Of a DNA stretch of 64,000 bases, positions 1-8,640 are shown piece by piece (position 1 is the first letter of the stretch; each line of letters starts with the position of its first letter). Both the position numbers and the translations under genes were made by a program. The notes beneath the pieces are model-generated. The model had not been told where the DNA came from. It searched no databases and saw only the letters and a list, made by a program, of their open reading frames with translations. The DNA lies in contig CM050652.1 of the NCBI GenBank assembly GCA_027574665.1, positions 42,498,307-42,562,306 on the forward strand, written 5' to 3'. The stretch comes from Rhynochetos jubatus (taxonomy: Eukaryota; Chordata; Aves; Eurypygiformes; Rhynochetidae).

Positions 1-212
1 TGTAAGCGCTGCCGCTCGAGTCCTCCCGGCATCCTGCTGCCTTGCGGCGGGCCCGGGCAGGCTGGGGTGGGGGTGGAAGGGGGGGGGGGGGGCGCGGAGG
101 GGCTCCTCGGGCTCCAGCGGGCAGCCGGCCCGCCCCGGGGCACCGCGGCCCCCCTTACTAACACCCCTCCTCCCCCCGTGCGTCCCCCTCCCGCCCCGTG
201 TGTGTGCCGCAG
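1..212 (+). other. MYF6: MYF6 intron 1 (3' of exon 1), G-rich
   Basis: The window opens with T followed by GTAAGC, a good splice donor. Exon 2 begins in phase 0 after the AG at 211-212. Position 1 is therefore probably the last base of MYF6 exon 1, and 2-212 would be a very short intron 1. This is an inference, because exon 1 itself, with the bHLH domain, lies outside the window. The intron contains a run of about 14 G at 79-92 preceded by further G-runs from 64, so it is a G-quadruplex candidate on the plus strand. CpG density is high. Confidence 0.6.
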
Positions 213-593
213 ATCCCCAGTTCAGACTTCCTGAGCACCTGCAGCTCCGACTGGCAAAGCGTTTCTGACCATTCCCGAGCCCTAGGAGTCAGCCCCAAGG
301 AAGGTAACTCGCACCGCGGCCGCCGTCCCGTCCCCCCTCCCCCGCCGTGTGCCACCCCCCGCCCGTCGCTCTCACCCTCCGGCGCCGGGGCTCTCCGCCT
401 GCCGCCCACCCGGCCCCGCAGGCCCGGCGAGGAGCGACCGTTTGCTCTTTAATCCCTTTTCTCTCGTTGAGCAGGAGGCTCCATCGTCGAGTCGTCGGCC
501 TCCAGCAGCCTGCGCTGTCTCTCTTCCATAGTGGACAGTATTTCTTCCGACGAGCCCAAACTGCCCAGCGCGGAGGAAGTGGTGGAGAAATAA
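213..593 (+). CDS. MYF6: Myogenic factor 6 (MRF4/herculin), C-terminal exons 2 and 3, 5' partial
   Basis: MYF6 is a skeletal-muscle bHLH transcription factor of the MyoD family. It binds E-boxes as a heterodimer with E-proteins and acts in muscle specification and late differentiation. Two coding exons are visible: exon 2 at 213-303 (begins [20 protein letters not shown], ends in phase 1 before GTAACT) and exon 3 at 475-593 (after a pyrimidine tract and GCAG). Joining them gives [29 protein letters not shown], and the protein ends VVEK followed by TAA at 591-593. The vertebrate MYF6 C-terminus also ends EEVVEK. The segment [10 protein letters not shown] is the amphipathic helix III conserved in all MyoD-family members. 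The bHLH domain is upstream of the window. Intron 2 (304-474) is only 171 bp. The gene is tandem with MYF5, whose start codon is 6.4 kb downstream. I see no frameshift or stop in the joined exons. Confidence 0.96.
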
Positions 594-1148
594 ACCCGGT
601 TGCTCTGGTGGTATATTGAAGAGAGATGGAGCCCCCACCCCCTTCCCTCTAAACTAAGCAATGAAGCAAATTAACGCGGTGGGAAGCCCAGGCAGGGGCC
701 TTGTTAAGGTCGAGTCAAAGGGACACCTACCCCAAGAAAACGGCTCTCGCCCACTCGAGCCAAACAGACTTTCCCCCTTCTTCTTCCCTCTTCTTTTTCT
801 TCTTTCTTCTCCTGAGTTTTGTTTTCTTTAAATTGTCTTGCATAGACCACCCCTCCTCTCTTTCTTTTTTTTTTTTTTTTAATTGAAGATACTCACTCGG
901 GTACCGGTGATCTGCGGTGTCGCAGACTCACCGGAGAGTCCATTCCCGTCCGCGTGAAGCCGTGGGTTGCGTTTCGTGCCGGTCGTATTTAAGGAGCTCC
1001 CGCCGCGTTTCGTTCCTGTAAATAATTTCAGTACTGTCTTGTCTTTTGTAAACATAACAAAGATATATTTAAATGGTGGAATGTGATACTGTATATAAGA
1101 ACCGACGGATTCCTCGGATTGTAAAATAAAGCTCTTTGTGTTACAATG
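594..1148 (+). other. MYF6: MYF6 3'UTR
   Basis: The non-coding region runs from the MYF6 stop to the predicted cleavage site. It has a long pyrimidine-rich stretch (about 769-815), a run of about 17 T near 866-882, and an AT-rich distal part (about 1015-1135). The distal part contains two Pumilio-type octamers, TGTAAATA at 1017-1024 and TGTATATA at 1090-1097. The 3' boundary is inferred from the poly(A) signal; exact cleavage is not visible from sequence. Confidence 0.75.
1125..1130 (+). terminator. MYF6: MYF6 polyadenylation signal AATAAA
   Basis: A canonical AATAAA hexamer lies 532 bases after the MYF6 stop. It is followed by a GT-rich stretch (CTTTGTGTTAC) and then a run of 13 C at 1153-1165. 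Cleavage is expected about 10-25 bases downstream of the signal. Confidence 0.85.
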
Positions 1149-3309
1149 CTTGCCCCCCCCCCCCCTAATTAATGAATTAATAACCCGGTGCCGAGTTCGG
1201 CGAGGACTCGGACACCACCCGAGACACGTCCCGTGTGGCTGGAGGCGGCACTCGGGACACGTTTTTCCTTGGTTTTCTCTCAGGAGCGTCTCTCCGTGCC
1301 GAGGGCCGCACTCGCCGCCTTCATTGCCCGCCGGCCGCGTCGGCTGCCAGGGCCGGCACGGGTGGGCGCCCGGGCGGGACCCCGCAGCCTGTCCCGGCAC
1401 CCCCAGCCCGTTTCCTCGCCGCGTCCGCCCCGGGAAAGCGCTGCTGCTCCTCCGAAGCGTCCGAGCCCGGCGCCAGGGGCCCGCACGCGGAGGGGGAGCT
1501 TAGGAAGGGGGAGCGCGGAGTTTTCCTCCCCGCACCTTGGGAGCAAGGAGGCTCCGCGCGTCTCGGCTTTTCCTCTCGGCACCGGGGGCCTTGTCTGCGG
1601 AAAACTGGATGGGCCTGCTACCCTCCACGGGGCAGCAAAGGGCTCCGGCAGGAGCCCGCTCCCTCGGGGGCCGGGGGGGCTGTGATTTCTTCCCGGGAAA
1701 AGTAACTCCCCTTTGACATCCCGGAGCCTGAGGAAGAAGAGGACGGGGTCCCACAGGGAGGAAAGAGTTAAGCGACTAGAAAGGGCTGGGGGGTGGGTAA
1801 GAACATACGAAGCCTTTCACTCAGTGCTGTAAAAACCCGCAGCCCCTCCGAGGGCGGCGGAGCGGAGCTGCTCACAGCCGGAGCGTCACGGTTTGTAAGC
1901 GGTTGTTGATAGCCGGGGCAGGGGCGACCACCGGGGAACGGCCGGCTCGGGGCTCGCCGGGCAGCTGTAACCCTTGGTTTAGTTTTGGGGTTTGTTTTTT
2001 GAAAGGTCACGGCCACGTTTCTGGAAGGTCTCACCCTTCTCGGCCGGCCCGGGCACTGGTGCGTCCGTCCGAAGGGGAAGCCCTGGAAAGAGACTGCCCG
2101 GAGAGCTGGCCCCGCCGTCCCTCCTCCCGTTCAGCGCCACCGCGGCCAGCCTGGTTTTCAAACCACTCGAGTATCCGCTTCAGCTGCTCCCCGCCGAGAT
2201 ACTCTGCTGAAAGCAGTTATTGCGGCGGCACGACTTCTTTTTCTCGTTTCAAATAAACCCCTCTGCCTCGGGCAACTCCCGGGCCTTTCGAGGAAGGCGG
2301 GTTCTCGCACGCCATCCCCGCCTTTCGGCCGAAGAGCGAGGATGTTACACTTCGCTCCCGTAGCGAGGGGTCTCGCTCGGCAGCAGAGTGTGGCCACACC
2401 GGGTTAGCAGCTCCCTCCCCGCCTGCCTTAGTCAGCTGTCCCCATCCCCGCCGGGTCAGCGAGGAGGGCTCTCACCCCGCTCGGTACGGCTGGTGGGCAC
2501 CAAGCCCCGCCGGACCCGCTCCCCGCAGCGGTGTCACGCCAGCACCCCGCAGCCTGCCGTCAGCCTTGCCCTCCGCCCAGCATCCACCTCCGTCCGCCGG
2601 GCAGCACCCCCACGGCAGGGGCTCCTCCAGCACCAGGGTAACTTGAGCGACTGTTTGGAGTAAGTTTGCCCAAAGGAGGTGGGTTTTTTCCCATTAAATA
2701 AAGAAAATACCTTCCGAAGAGACTCTCCGTGACCCCGCGGCTGCGGCTGACATGCCGCGCTTCCCGGTGGAGGTCCTCAGTGTGTTTGCAATTAAAATGT
2801 TTGTGTTCGTTATTAAGAACGATAATCTCTGCCGAAGTCCCCAGCCAAAGCAAACAGGGCCCTGGCATCACAAAATCAAAGGGGAGCAACTGGGAAGGAC
2901 AAGAGGTTTGGGGTTTAATCAAGTCTTTTTCCGGGGGGGCCACGCACCAAGTCAGGGAAGTTTGGACACGAATGCAGGTGCCCGCTGCCCCCGCCCCTCC
3001 CTCCCGCTGCAGGTGATGTCTGCGCTGCTCCGGGAGGCGAAACACCGGCCCCTGCGGGCTCCGCTCCGCCATGAAGCCACCTGCTCGCTCCCCCAGGAGA
3101 GAAGGGATGCGGTGCGGGACCACCGGCGGCCCCCGCTGAGAGCTGGCGGCAGCAGCGGGGCGGGGGGGGTCCGGCCCGGGAGCGCACCGCCGCCCGCCCA
3201 CCCGCGCGGGCGGTACAGCGGGACCCACGCGGTGGGGGGACACGGGGCGCCTGCAGTGCCGCTCCGCTGCCACCGCTCTCCTCTGAAGTGACGCGATCGA
3301 GTGTTTAAC

Positions 3310-3358
3310 ATTTATTATCATCATTATTATTATCATCATCATCATTATTATTATTACT
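3310..3358. repeat. Degenerate (ATT/ATC)n microsatellite
   Basis: About 49 bases consist almost entirely of ATT and ATC trinucleotides. They sit in the middle of GC-rich sequence. Probably length-polymorphic. Confidence 0.9.
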
Positions 3359-3695
3359 GTGCATCTTTATTTTCCGCCGTAAAACCGGCCGCCACCCGGG
3401 GAAGAGGGCGGCGGGCAGCCGGCAGCGGGCTTGATTTTCTGATGTCGAAGGCAACGCGGGCGGGCGTGGACCCAACAGCTCTTCCCACGGGGGAAAATCC
3501 CGCTAGGATCTCTGCTGCCTGCGGAAACCCGTACGATTTTTCCAGAGCTTCCACCTTTCTGGGGAGAAGGATCCGCGGAATGGGAGCGGGGGGGCAGGGG
3601 AGGGAGGAGGTTGAATAATTGAACCATGTGCTCGCTGGGACATCCCTCCGATAGCAGGAACTAGCGACTTTTCCCAGTCTCAAGGCTGCTAACCA

Positions 3696-3725
3696 CCCCC
3701 CTACCCCCCCACCCCCCGCCCCCCC
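3696..3725. repeat. Four C-runs of 6-7 (G-quadruplex on minus strand, i-motif on plus)
   Basis: C-runs at 3696-3701, 3704-3710, 3712-3717 and 3719-3725 are separated by only 2, 1 and 1 bases. On the minus strand these are four G-tracts with minimal loops, the pattern expected for a very stable intramolecular quadruplex. Folding is inferred, not shown. Confidence 0.8.
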
Positions 3726-5041
3726 GTGTCCCTTTGATCTCTCCTGGGAGTCCCAGAGTGCCAGCAGAGGCCAATGCCTTCCTCAGCTGTCTTCTGTACA
3801 AATCCCTCTGGCAGGTACTAATGTGTTTACTTAGGTGCGCAGGGTTCCCAGCGCTGGGGGGAACCAAACGTTTCTCACACGGCTGGAAGCGCCCGGCCGC
3901 AACAGCCCAACTGGGAAAGAGTTTTGCTGGCGGGGCGGCGCGAAGGAGCCCTCCGCCGCCGGCATCGGCACCCACCGACGGCGGGAGGGGAGAGGCGCGC
4001 CGCGGCGGCGAGCGGCGGCTCCCCCTGTGCCGGCCCCGCACGCTCCATTAAATAAAATGCACACCCCCAAAAAAAGGCTCTCGCTGCCGGCTGCTGTCCC
4101 GCACCGGGGTCCGGGCCTCGGCTCCGGCCAGGCCGGCGGTCCGCGGGGACTGCGCAGTGCGTGGAAGGGGCGCGGGCTGAGGATGCTGCGCGGGGCCGGG
4201 AGGGCACGACGGGGCGCGCCCGGATGGGCCCCAAACACCTCCCACAGCCCGGGCCGGTGACTTAACGGTTTCGGTCGCATTTTCGATGCTTAAATAGAAA
4301 GGCACGGGGCTTGAGAAAAGACGGCACGCCCTGGAAATGGTCCCCGCGTGGGATTGAATCCCTCCAGAAATCGGTGCGGCACGGCAATTGCTGCGGGGCG
4401 GGGAGGGCTGGGGCGAGGAACACCGTTTAGAGAGGTCCTCCCGCCATCACCGCTTTCTCCCTGCCCTTCCCCAGGAGCAGGCAGTATCTGGTGCTCAGGC
4501 TGTTCCCACTTTCCGGACTTGAGCCTCCCGTCTCCTGAAATACAGCGTTATCCCCCCCCACCCCCCCGCCAAGCCTCATTAGCCAGCCTTGTAGTTTTGT
4601 GTTTTCTCTCCCCTTTTCTTTAGTTCCACTCGCCTACTGCACTTTGCAAACTTGTTTTGAGATCACTTTACCAGAGGAGCCGGGGGCTCTTAAGGGATAC
4701 TAATTACAGATTTTTTTCTTCCTGAGTGACAGGCTGTTTCATCCTTTCTTCCCCTTCCCCCAAAATAATCAAGGGGAAAGGAAACAAAGTTTCCTAGGTC
4801 CTCAAAGACTTTTTCTTTTTTTGGGAGGGGGAGGGAAGGCACGTTTCTTAACAACCCCGGCCCCGCTAGGTTAGGAATTAAAGCTGCGAGCTAAAGCTCT
4901 GCACGCCGAGAGAGCGGGACCCGGGGGGGTGGGATTGTGCACCGGGAGATCCACCGTGCATGCTTGGAGATCAAGCCCTGAAAGGTGGTCAGATCTGCAA
5001 CCGGCCCTTTAAAGACCAAGTTTGTTTGTGCACAAAGCACC

Positions 5042-5070
5042 GGTCTGTAAACAGGTCTGTAAACAGGTCT
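5042..5070 (+). promoter_or_regulatory. Tandem 12-bp repeat carrying two TGTAAACA forkhead-like motifs
   Basis: GGTCTGTAAACA occurs twice in direct succession followed by a third GGTCT. This places TGTAAACA at 5046-5053 and 5058-5065, 12 bp apart and on the same face of the helix to within about one turn. TGTAAACA matches the forkhead consensus RTAAAYA. The site is about 1.85 kb upstream of the MYF5 TATA box. Binding is inferred from the motif only. Confidence 0.55.
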
Positions 5071-6882
5071 ATTTTAGCCAGCGCAAACGTGGCAAATCAA
5101 ATCGTGTGTGTGTGGATGCCACAGCCCAGTGAAGAGTTCAAGTTACTGCGGAGCAGAACCACATCACCCCCACCCCCCCGACGGGTTTCTTAGGAAAACA
5201 ATAGGGAAAAGTGCCCTGTTTCAGATACGGCCCGATTAAACCGCAACCTGCACCTCGGAGCGGCAGAAGCCTGAAATTCGGGGCTTTCCCATTTCTGTAA
5301 CTTTACTCCTTTATCAACTCCCTGCTTTTCCTACAGTATTCATTTCAAAGGGGGGGCGGGGGGCTCCCCCCGTTTATGGCCCCAAATAAACCGAAGCAGT
5401 CCAGATGTAGCCTTCCCCAGCCTTTAGCTGATCATGCATCCGCTCGTAGGGAGGAGGGGGTGTGCGTGTTCGGAGGGGTTTTTTTTTAGGAAATGTTTTC
5501 GCCTAAGAGTAGAAATCCGCATTTTGCGGGGGGGCGTGGGACGGGGCAAGGAGCAGAGGGGCTCTCTCCAGCCGCAGCCGCGGCTCCCGGCCGCTCTCCG
5601 CCTGGCCCGGGCGGGTGGGAAGGCTTTCCGGCGGTGTGCGCTGGAAACACCTCTGGAAGGAGGTGCTCCCTGGAAGAGCGGCTCCTGGAGACTCCCGGCT
5701 CGCCGTGCCCTCCGCGTTACCTCCTCCTGGAGAGAGGCTGGGGGCAGCCGCCTGTTCCCTGGGCACACACCCGGGCTCCGTGCCCGCTGGGTCACTCGCT
5801 CTCCGTTTGCACGAACCTAGGTCACGTAATTTTATTCCCAGGTAGCGAAGGTTTCCTTTGCCTTCTCATCCCATTTTCCCCAACTACAAAAGCCACCTGG
5901 GCGAAACCAAAGGATTCCTGCGGGTTAGCGAACGCCTGTTAAACGGCTTCATTACCACCCCGGTGACCCTTGCACCGCCCCGCTCAGCCACTGCTGCGGC
6001 CCGAGCTCCGCGGAGCTTTCGTCCCCGGCCTGTGTAAAGTTACTTAGGGACCGCGGGGTTAGAAATCTTACACTTCCAGGAGGAGTTTGTTGCTCTGGCA
6101 GCTGGGACGCATCTGTAACGGTACAAGTTTGCCTGCAAGCAGAAAATTAGCAAGCCCAAGGCGCTGCTCGAGTGTTGTTTCTCCAGCAGCAACCGGGTCA
6201 CACGAGTAGGAGAAAGAACGGGAAGGGGATTTGTCTCGGAGCAGACACGTACGCTTTCCTTTTTGTGAGCCCCTCTCCCTGTGAGCACTCAAACCTGGGG
6301 GTCCCCGCTCCCCGTCTCTCCTTGCCACACGTCCCTCCGCGTGTGTAAGTTCAGACGGGTGGTGACACCGCCTTAGTGACGGGACAAAGCGCTCCCCAGG
6401 ACAAACGTACCGGTCTGAGGTCCGAAACGAGGGATAAATCGTTGCACGTTAGAGCTGGACCACGGGCCGGGGCGGGATAAAGGCACGCAAGGAGACACTA
6501 TAGACGCTATGGGGTGGGTCTGCGCTAATTCCCCCGTGGGGAGAGCCGGTGCCCCTGCCGCTGCAGCGTGCGATGGGAGATGGGAATAGAGGGACAGGAA
6601 CGGCTCTGGGGGAAATGTCAGCGGTTCCTTCATGGCCTCCGCCCCTCTTTCTCTTTCCACACCAAAACTGCAAATTCCCAGGCTTGTTTAAACTTCGGAG
6701 GTGCCGCAGCCGGTCCCGCGGAGGTCGAGCACTAGGGAAGAGCCCAGCTCGCCGCTCTCCAAAGGAGCCGTGCGGAGCAAATCGGCTCCCGGGGACCGGA
6801 GGGGGCTTGCCCAGACAGCCCCCGGCAGGGGATGTGGTGGGATATGCTAATAAAGACTGGCCGCCGCGGACCAGCCTCCCTT

Positions 6883-6897
6883 CACGTGCATATATAA
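6883..6897 (+). promoter_or_regulatory. MYF5: MYF5 core promoter: CACGTG E-box and TATATAA box
   Basis: A TATATAA box at 6891-6897 lies 128 bases upstream of the MYF5 start codon, with a CACGTG E-box at 6883-6888 directly before it. Transcription would be expected to start about 25-35 bases downstream of the TATA box, around 6918-6930. That gives a 5'UTR of about 100 bases. A TATA box within a CpG-rich region fits a tightly regulated developmental promoter. Just upstream, ATGCTAATAA (from 6844) resembles an octamer/homeodomain site. Confidence 0.8.
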
Positions 6898-7024
6898 GGG
6901 CCCCCCGCATCAGCCAAAGGACACTTCGACTCAGGTCGCTAATTACTGAGGAAATTGCCCCAGCGCGCTGCAGAGCGCCCAGAGCCGGTGGCTGCCGCCC
7001 CGCACTGCCGCCTCCGCCCCAGGG

Positions 7025-8370
7025 ATGGAGATGATGGACAGCTGCCAGTTTTCCCCCTCCGAGCTCTTCTATGACAGCTCCTGCCTCTCCTCCCCGGAGG
7101 GCGAGTTCCCCGAGGATTTCGAGCCCAGGGACCTGCCCGCCTTCGGAGCCCCCGAGCCCCCCGAGCCCGCCTGCTCCGAGGAAGAGGAGCATGTCCGAGC
7201 TCCCACCGGCCACCACCAGGCCGGCCACTGCCTCCTGTGGGCTTGCAAAGCCTGCAAGAGGAAATCCACCACCATGGACAGGCGGAAGGCGGCCACCATG
7301 AGGGAGAGGAGGAGGCTGAAGAAAGTGAACCAGGCTTTTGAGACCCTGAAGAGGTGCACCACTGCCAACCCCAACCAAAGACTCCCCAAAGTAGAGATCC
7401 TGAGAAACGCCATCAGGTACATCGAGAGCCTCCAGGACCTCTTGAGGGAACAGGTAGAAAACTACTATCACCTGCCGGGACAGAGCTGCTCCGAACCGAC
7501 CAGTCCCACTTCCAGCTGCTCCGACGGGATGGTAAGAGAGGGGCTGGAGGGATGGGGCTGTGGGGACCCCGGGAAGGCCCCCTCAGCCCAGCGTCGTGGG
7601 GCCGGTGGCAGAGGCCAGGACGTCAGGAAAGGCCGGACGGGTTGGGTTAACACAGGCTGAACGCTGAGCGTGCACTGGGGCTTTCCGGGAACGCGTGGGG
7701 GGACGGTAACGCTGCCAAGGGGCACCCGGCAAGCGCCGCAGCCCCCGGGGGGCTCCCCTTTTTGCCCCGTTCCCCCCACCAACTCAGCGCTGAGCAGCAG
7801 AGGGGTGAGACGTGGGGCAGGGGGAGGCGGGGAAGGCACTGCCCGGTGGCAGCCTGGCCGGGGGGCTGCTGCCCGGGGGTCGTCGGGGCTTTCCCCCTCG
7901 CCGGGCCTTCAGCCGCCTTCCCCGCGGGGTGGGGGCGGCAGGGCCGGCACTCGCCGCTCGCTGTCTTGCAGGCCGACTGCGGCAGCCCCGTCTGGTCGGC
8001 GAGACGCAGCAGCTTCGACGCCGTCTACTGCTCCGACATGGCCCACGGTAAGCCCGACCCGCCGGCAGCCGCGGAGGCGGGGACCGAGGGGAGCCGCCCC
8101 GCTCCCCGCCGCACTCGCAGAGGGCACCCCGCTGTAACGCGCTGCCGCGTCTCCCCCGCACCCCCTCCCCTGGCCGCAGGGTATGCCGCCGAGCAGAGCA
8201 GCGCCCTGTCCAGCCTGGACTGCCTCTCCAGCATCGTGGATCGCCTCTCCCCGGAGGAGCCGGGGCTGCCCCTCCGCGACTCCGACTCCCTCTCGCCCAG
8301 CGTCAGCATCGATTCGGGGCCGGGGACGCCCGGGACGCCGCCGCCCCGACGGACCTACCAGGCGCTATGA
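7025..8370 (+). CDS. MYF5: Myogenic factor 5 (MYF5), complete, three exons, 257 aa
   Basis: MYF5 is the early myogenic determination bHLH factor. It binds CANNTG E-boxes as a heterodimer with E-proteins in the nucleus of muscle progenitors. Exon 1 is 7025-7531 (169 codons, donor GTAAGA), exon 2 is 7972-8047 (acceptor TTGCAG, phase 0, donor GTAAGC), and exon 3 is 8180-8370 (phase 1, stop TGA at 8368). An acidic N-terminus (about residues 1-60) leads into a Cys/His-rich segment with the [11 protein letters not shown] motif (about 70-80). The basic region follows with the myogenic Ala-Thr code (A90-T91 in [10 protein letters not shown]) and the junction Lys K100. Helix-loop-helix spans about 98-140. 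Helix III ([13 protein letters not shown]) is at about 206-218, and the end is RRTYQAL, as in MYF5 orthologues. Length matches the roughly 255-258 aa of vertebrate MYF5. The first ATG has G at -3 and +4. Further in-frame ATGs at codons 3 and 4 could serve as alternative starts. It is tandem with its paralogue MYF6. Confidence 0.97.
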
Positions 8371-8640
8371 GGGGCCCGGTGGGGCCGGCATCCCGCTCCT
8401 GCCGCCTCCTCCGGGGTCGCTGCCCTCCCCCCGGGGCCACCCCCCTCGCCCCGCAAACGCTTCTCGGGTGAGAGGGGTTGCCCAGCGCCCCCTGGCCCGC
8501 CGCTCTCCTCCGGGGCTGGGGGCAAAGCGCCCGCCGGGACCCGGCCCGGGGTCCCCCTGGAGCAGATAGACCCCGGGGCTCGGGACATGCGCGCTGCCCT
8601 GGAACTGCCGCTGCAAATAAAACGTGCTGTAAGAGAGCTG
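8371..8640 (+). other. MYF5: MYF5 3'UTR
   Basis: This short, very GC-rich 3'UTR of about 270 bases ends just after the poly(A) signal. Unlike the MYF6 3'UTR it has no AT-rich distal segment and no Pumilio octamer that I can see. The cleavage site is inferred from the signal. Confidence 0.75.
8616..8621 (+). terminator. MYF5: MYF5 polyadenylation signal AATAAA
   Basis: AATAAA lies 246 bases after the MYF5 stop codon. It is followed by a GT-rich downstream element (GCTGTCTGGCC onward). Cleavage is expected near 8635-8642. Confidence 0.87.

Larger units (their letters stand above)
1149..6880. other. MYF6-MYF5 intergenic region, no gene seen
   Basis: This is 5.7 kb of mainly GC-rich DNA between the MYF6 poly(A) signal and the MYF5 promoter. 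Several long open frames occur on both strands, but they have the composition of GC-rich stop-poor DNA and no recognisable domain, so I call no gene. In mammals the equivalent interval carries enhancers for early Myf5 expression in epaxial somite and branchial arch, so a regulatory role is likely by homology. Visible structure includes an ATT/ATC microsatellite (3310-3358), C-runs (3696-3725), a CpG-poor motif-dense pocket (about 4600-4830) and tandem forkhead-like motifs (5042-5070). Confidence 0.7.

Noticed and set aside
879-1400. 173-codon minus-strand open frame overlapping the MYF6 3'UTR
   Set aside because: It runs antisense through a clear 3'UTR and poly(A) signal with no recognisable protein feature.
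2560-3345. 261-codon minus-strand open frame in the MYF6-MYF5 intergenic region
   Set aside because: Low-complexity Arg/Pro/Gly-rich translation. Its N-terminus comes from the ATT/ATC microsatellite. No domain, no promoter or poly(A) context.
5069-5078. CTATTTTAGC as a MEF2 site
   Set aside because: It is one base short of the CTA(A/T)4TAR consensus, so I do not report it as a MEF2 site.
6449-7471. 340-codon open frame on the minus strand over the MYF5 promoter and exon 1
   Set aside because: It is antisense to a confidently identified bHLH exon and promoter. Its Gly/Pro/Leu-rich translation is what GC-rich, stop-poor DNA gives, and no domain is recognisable.
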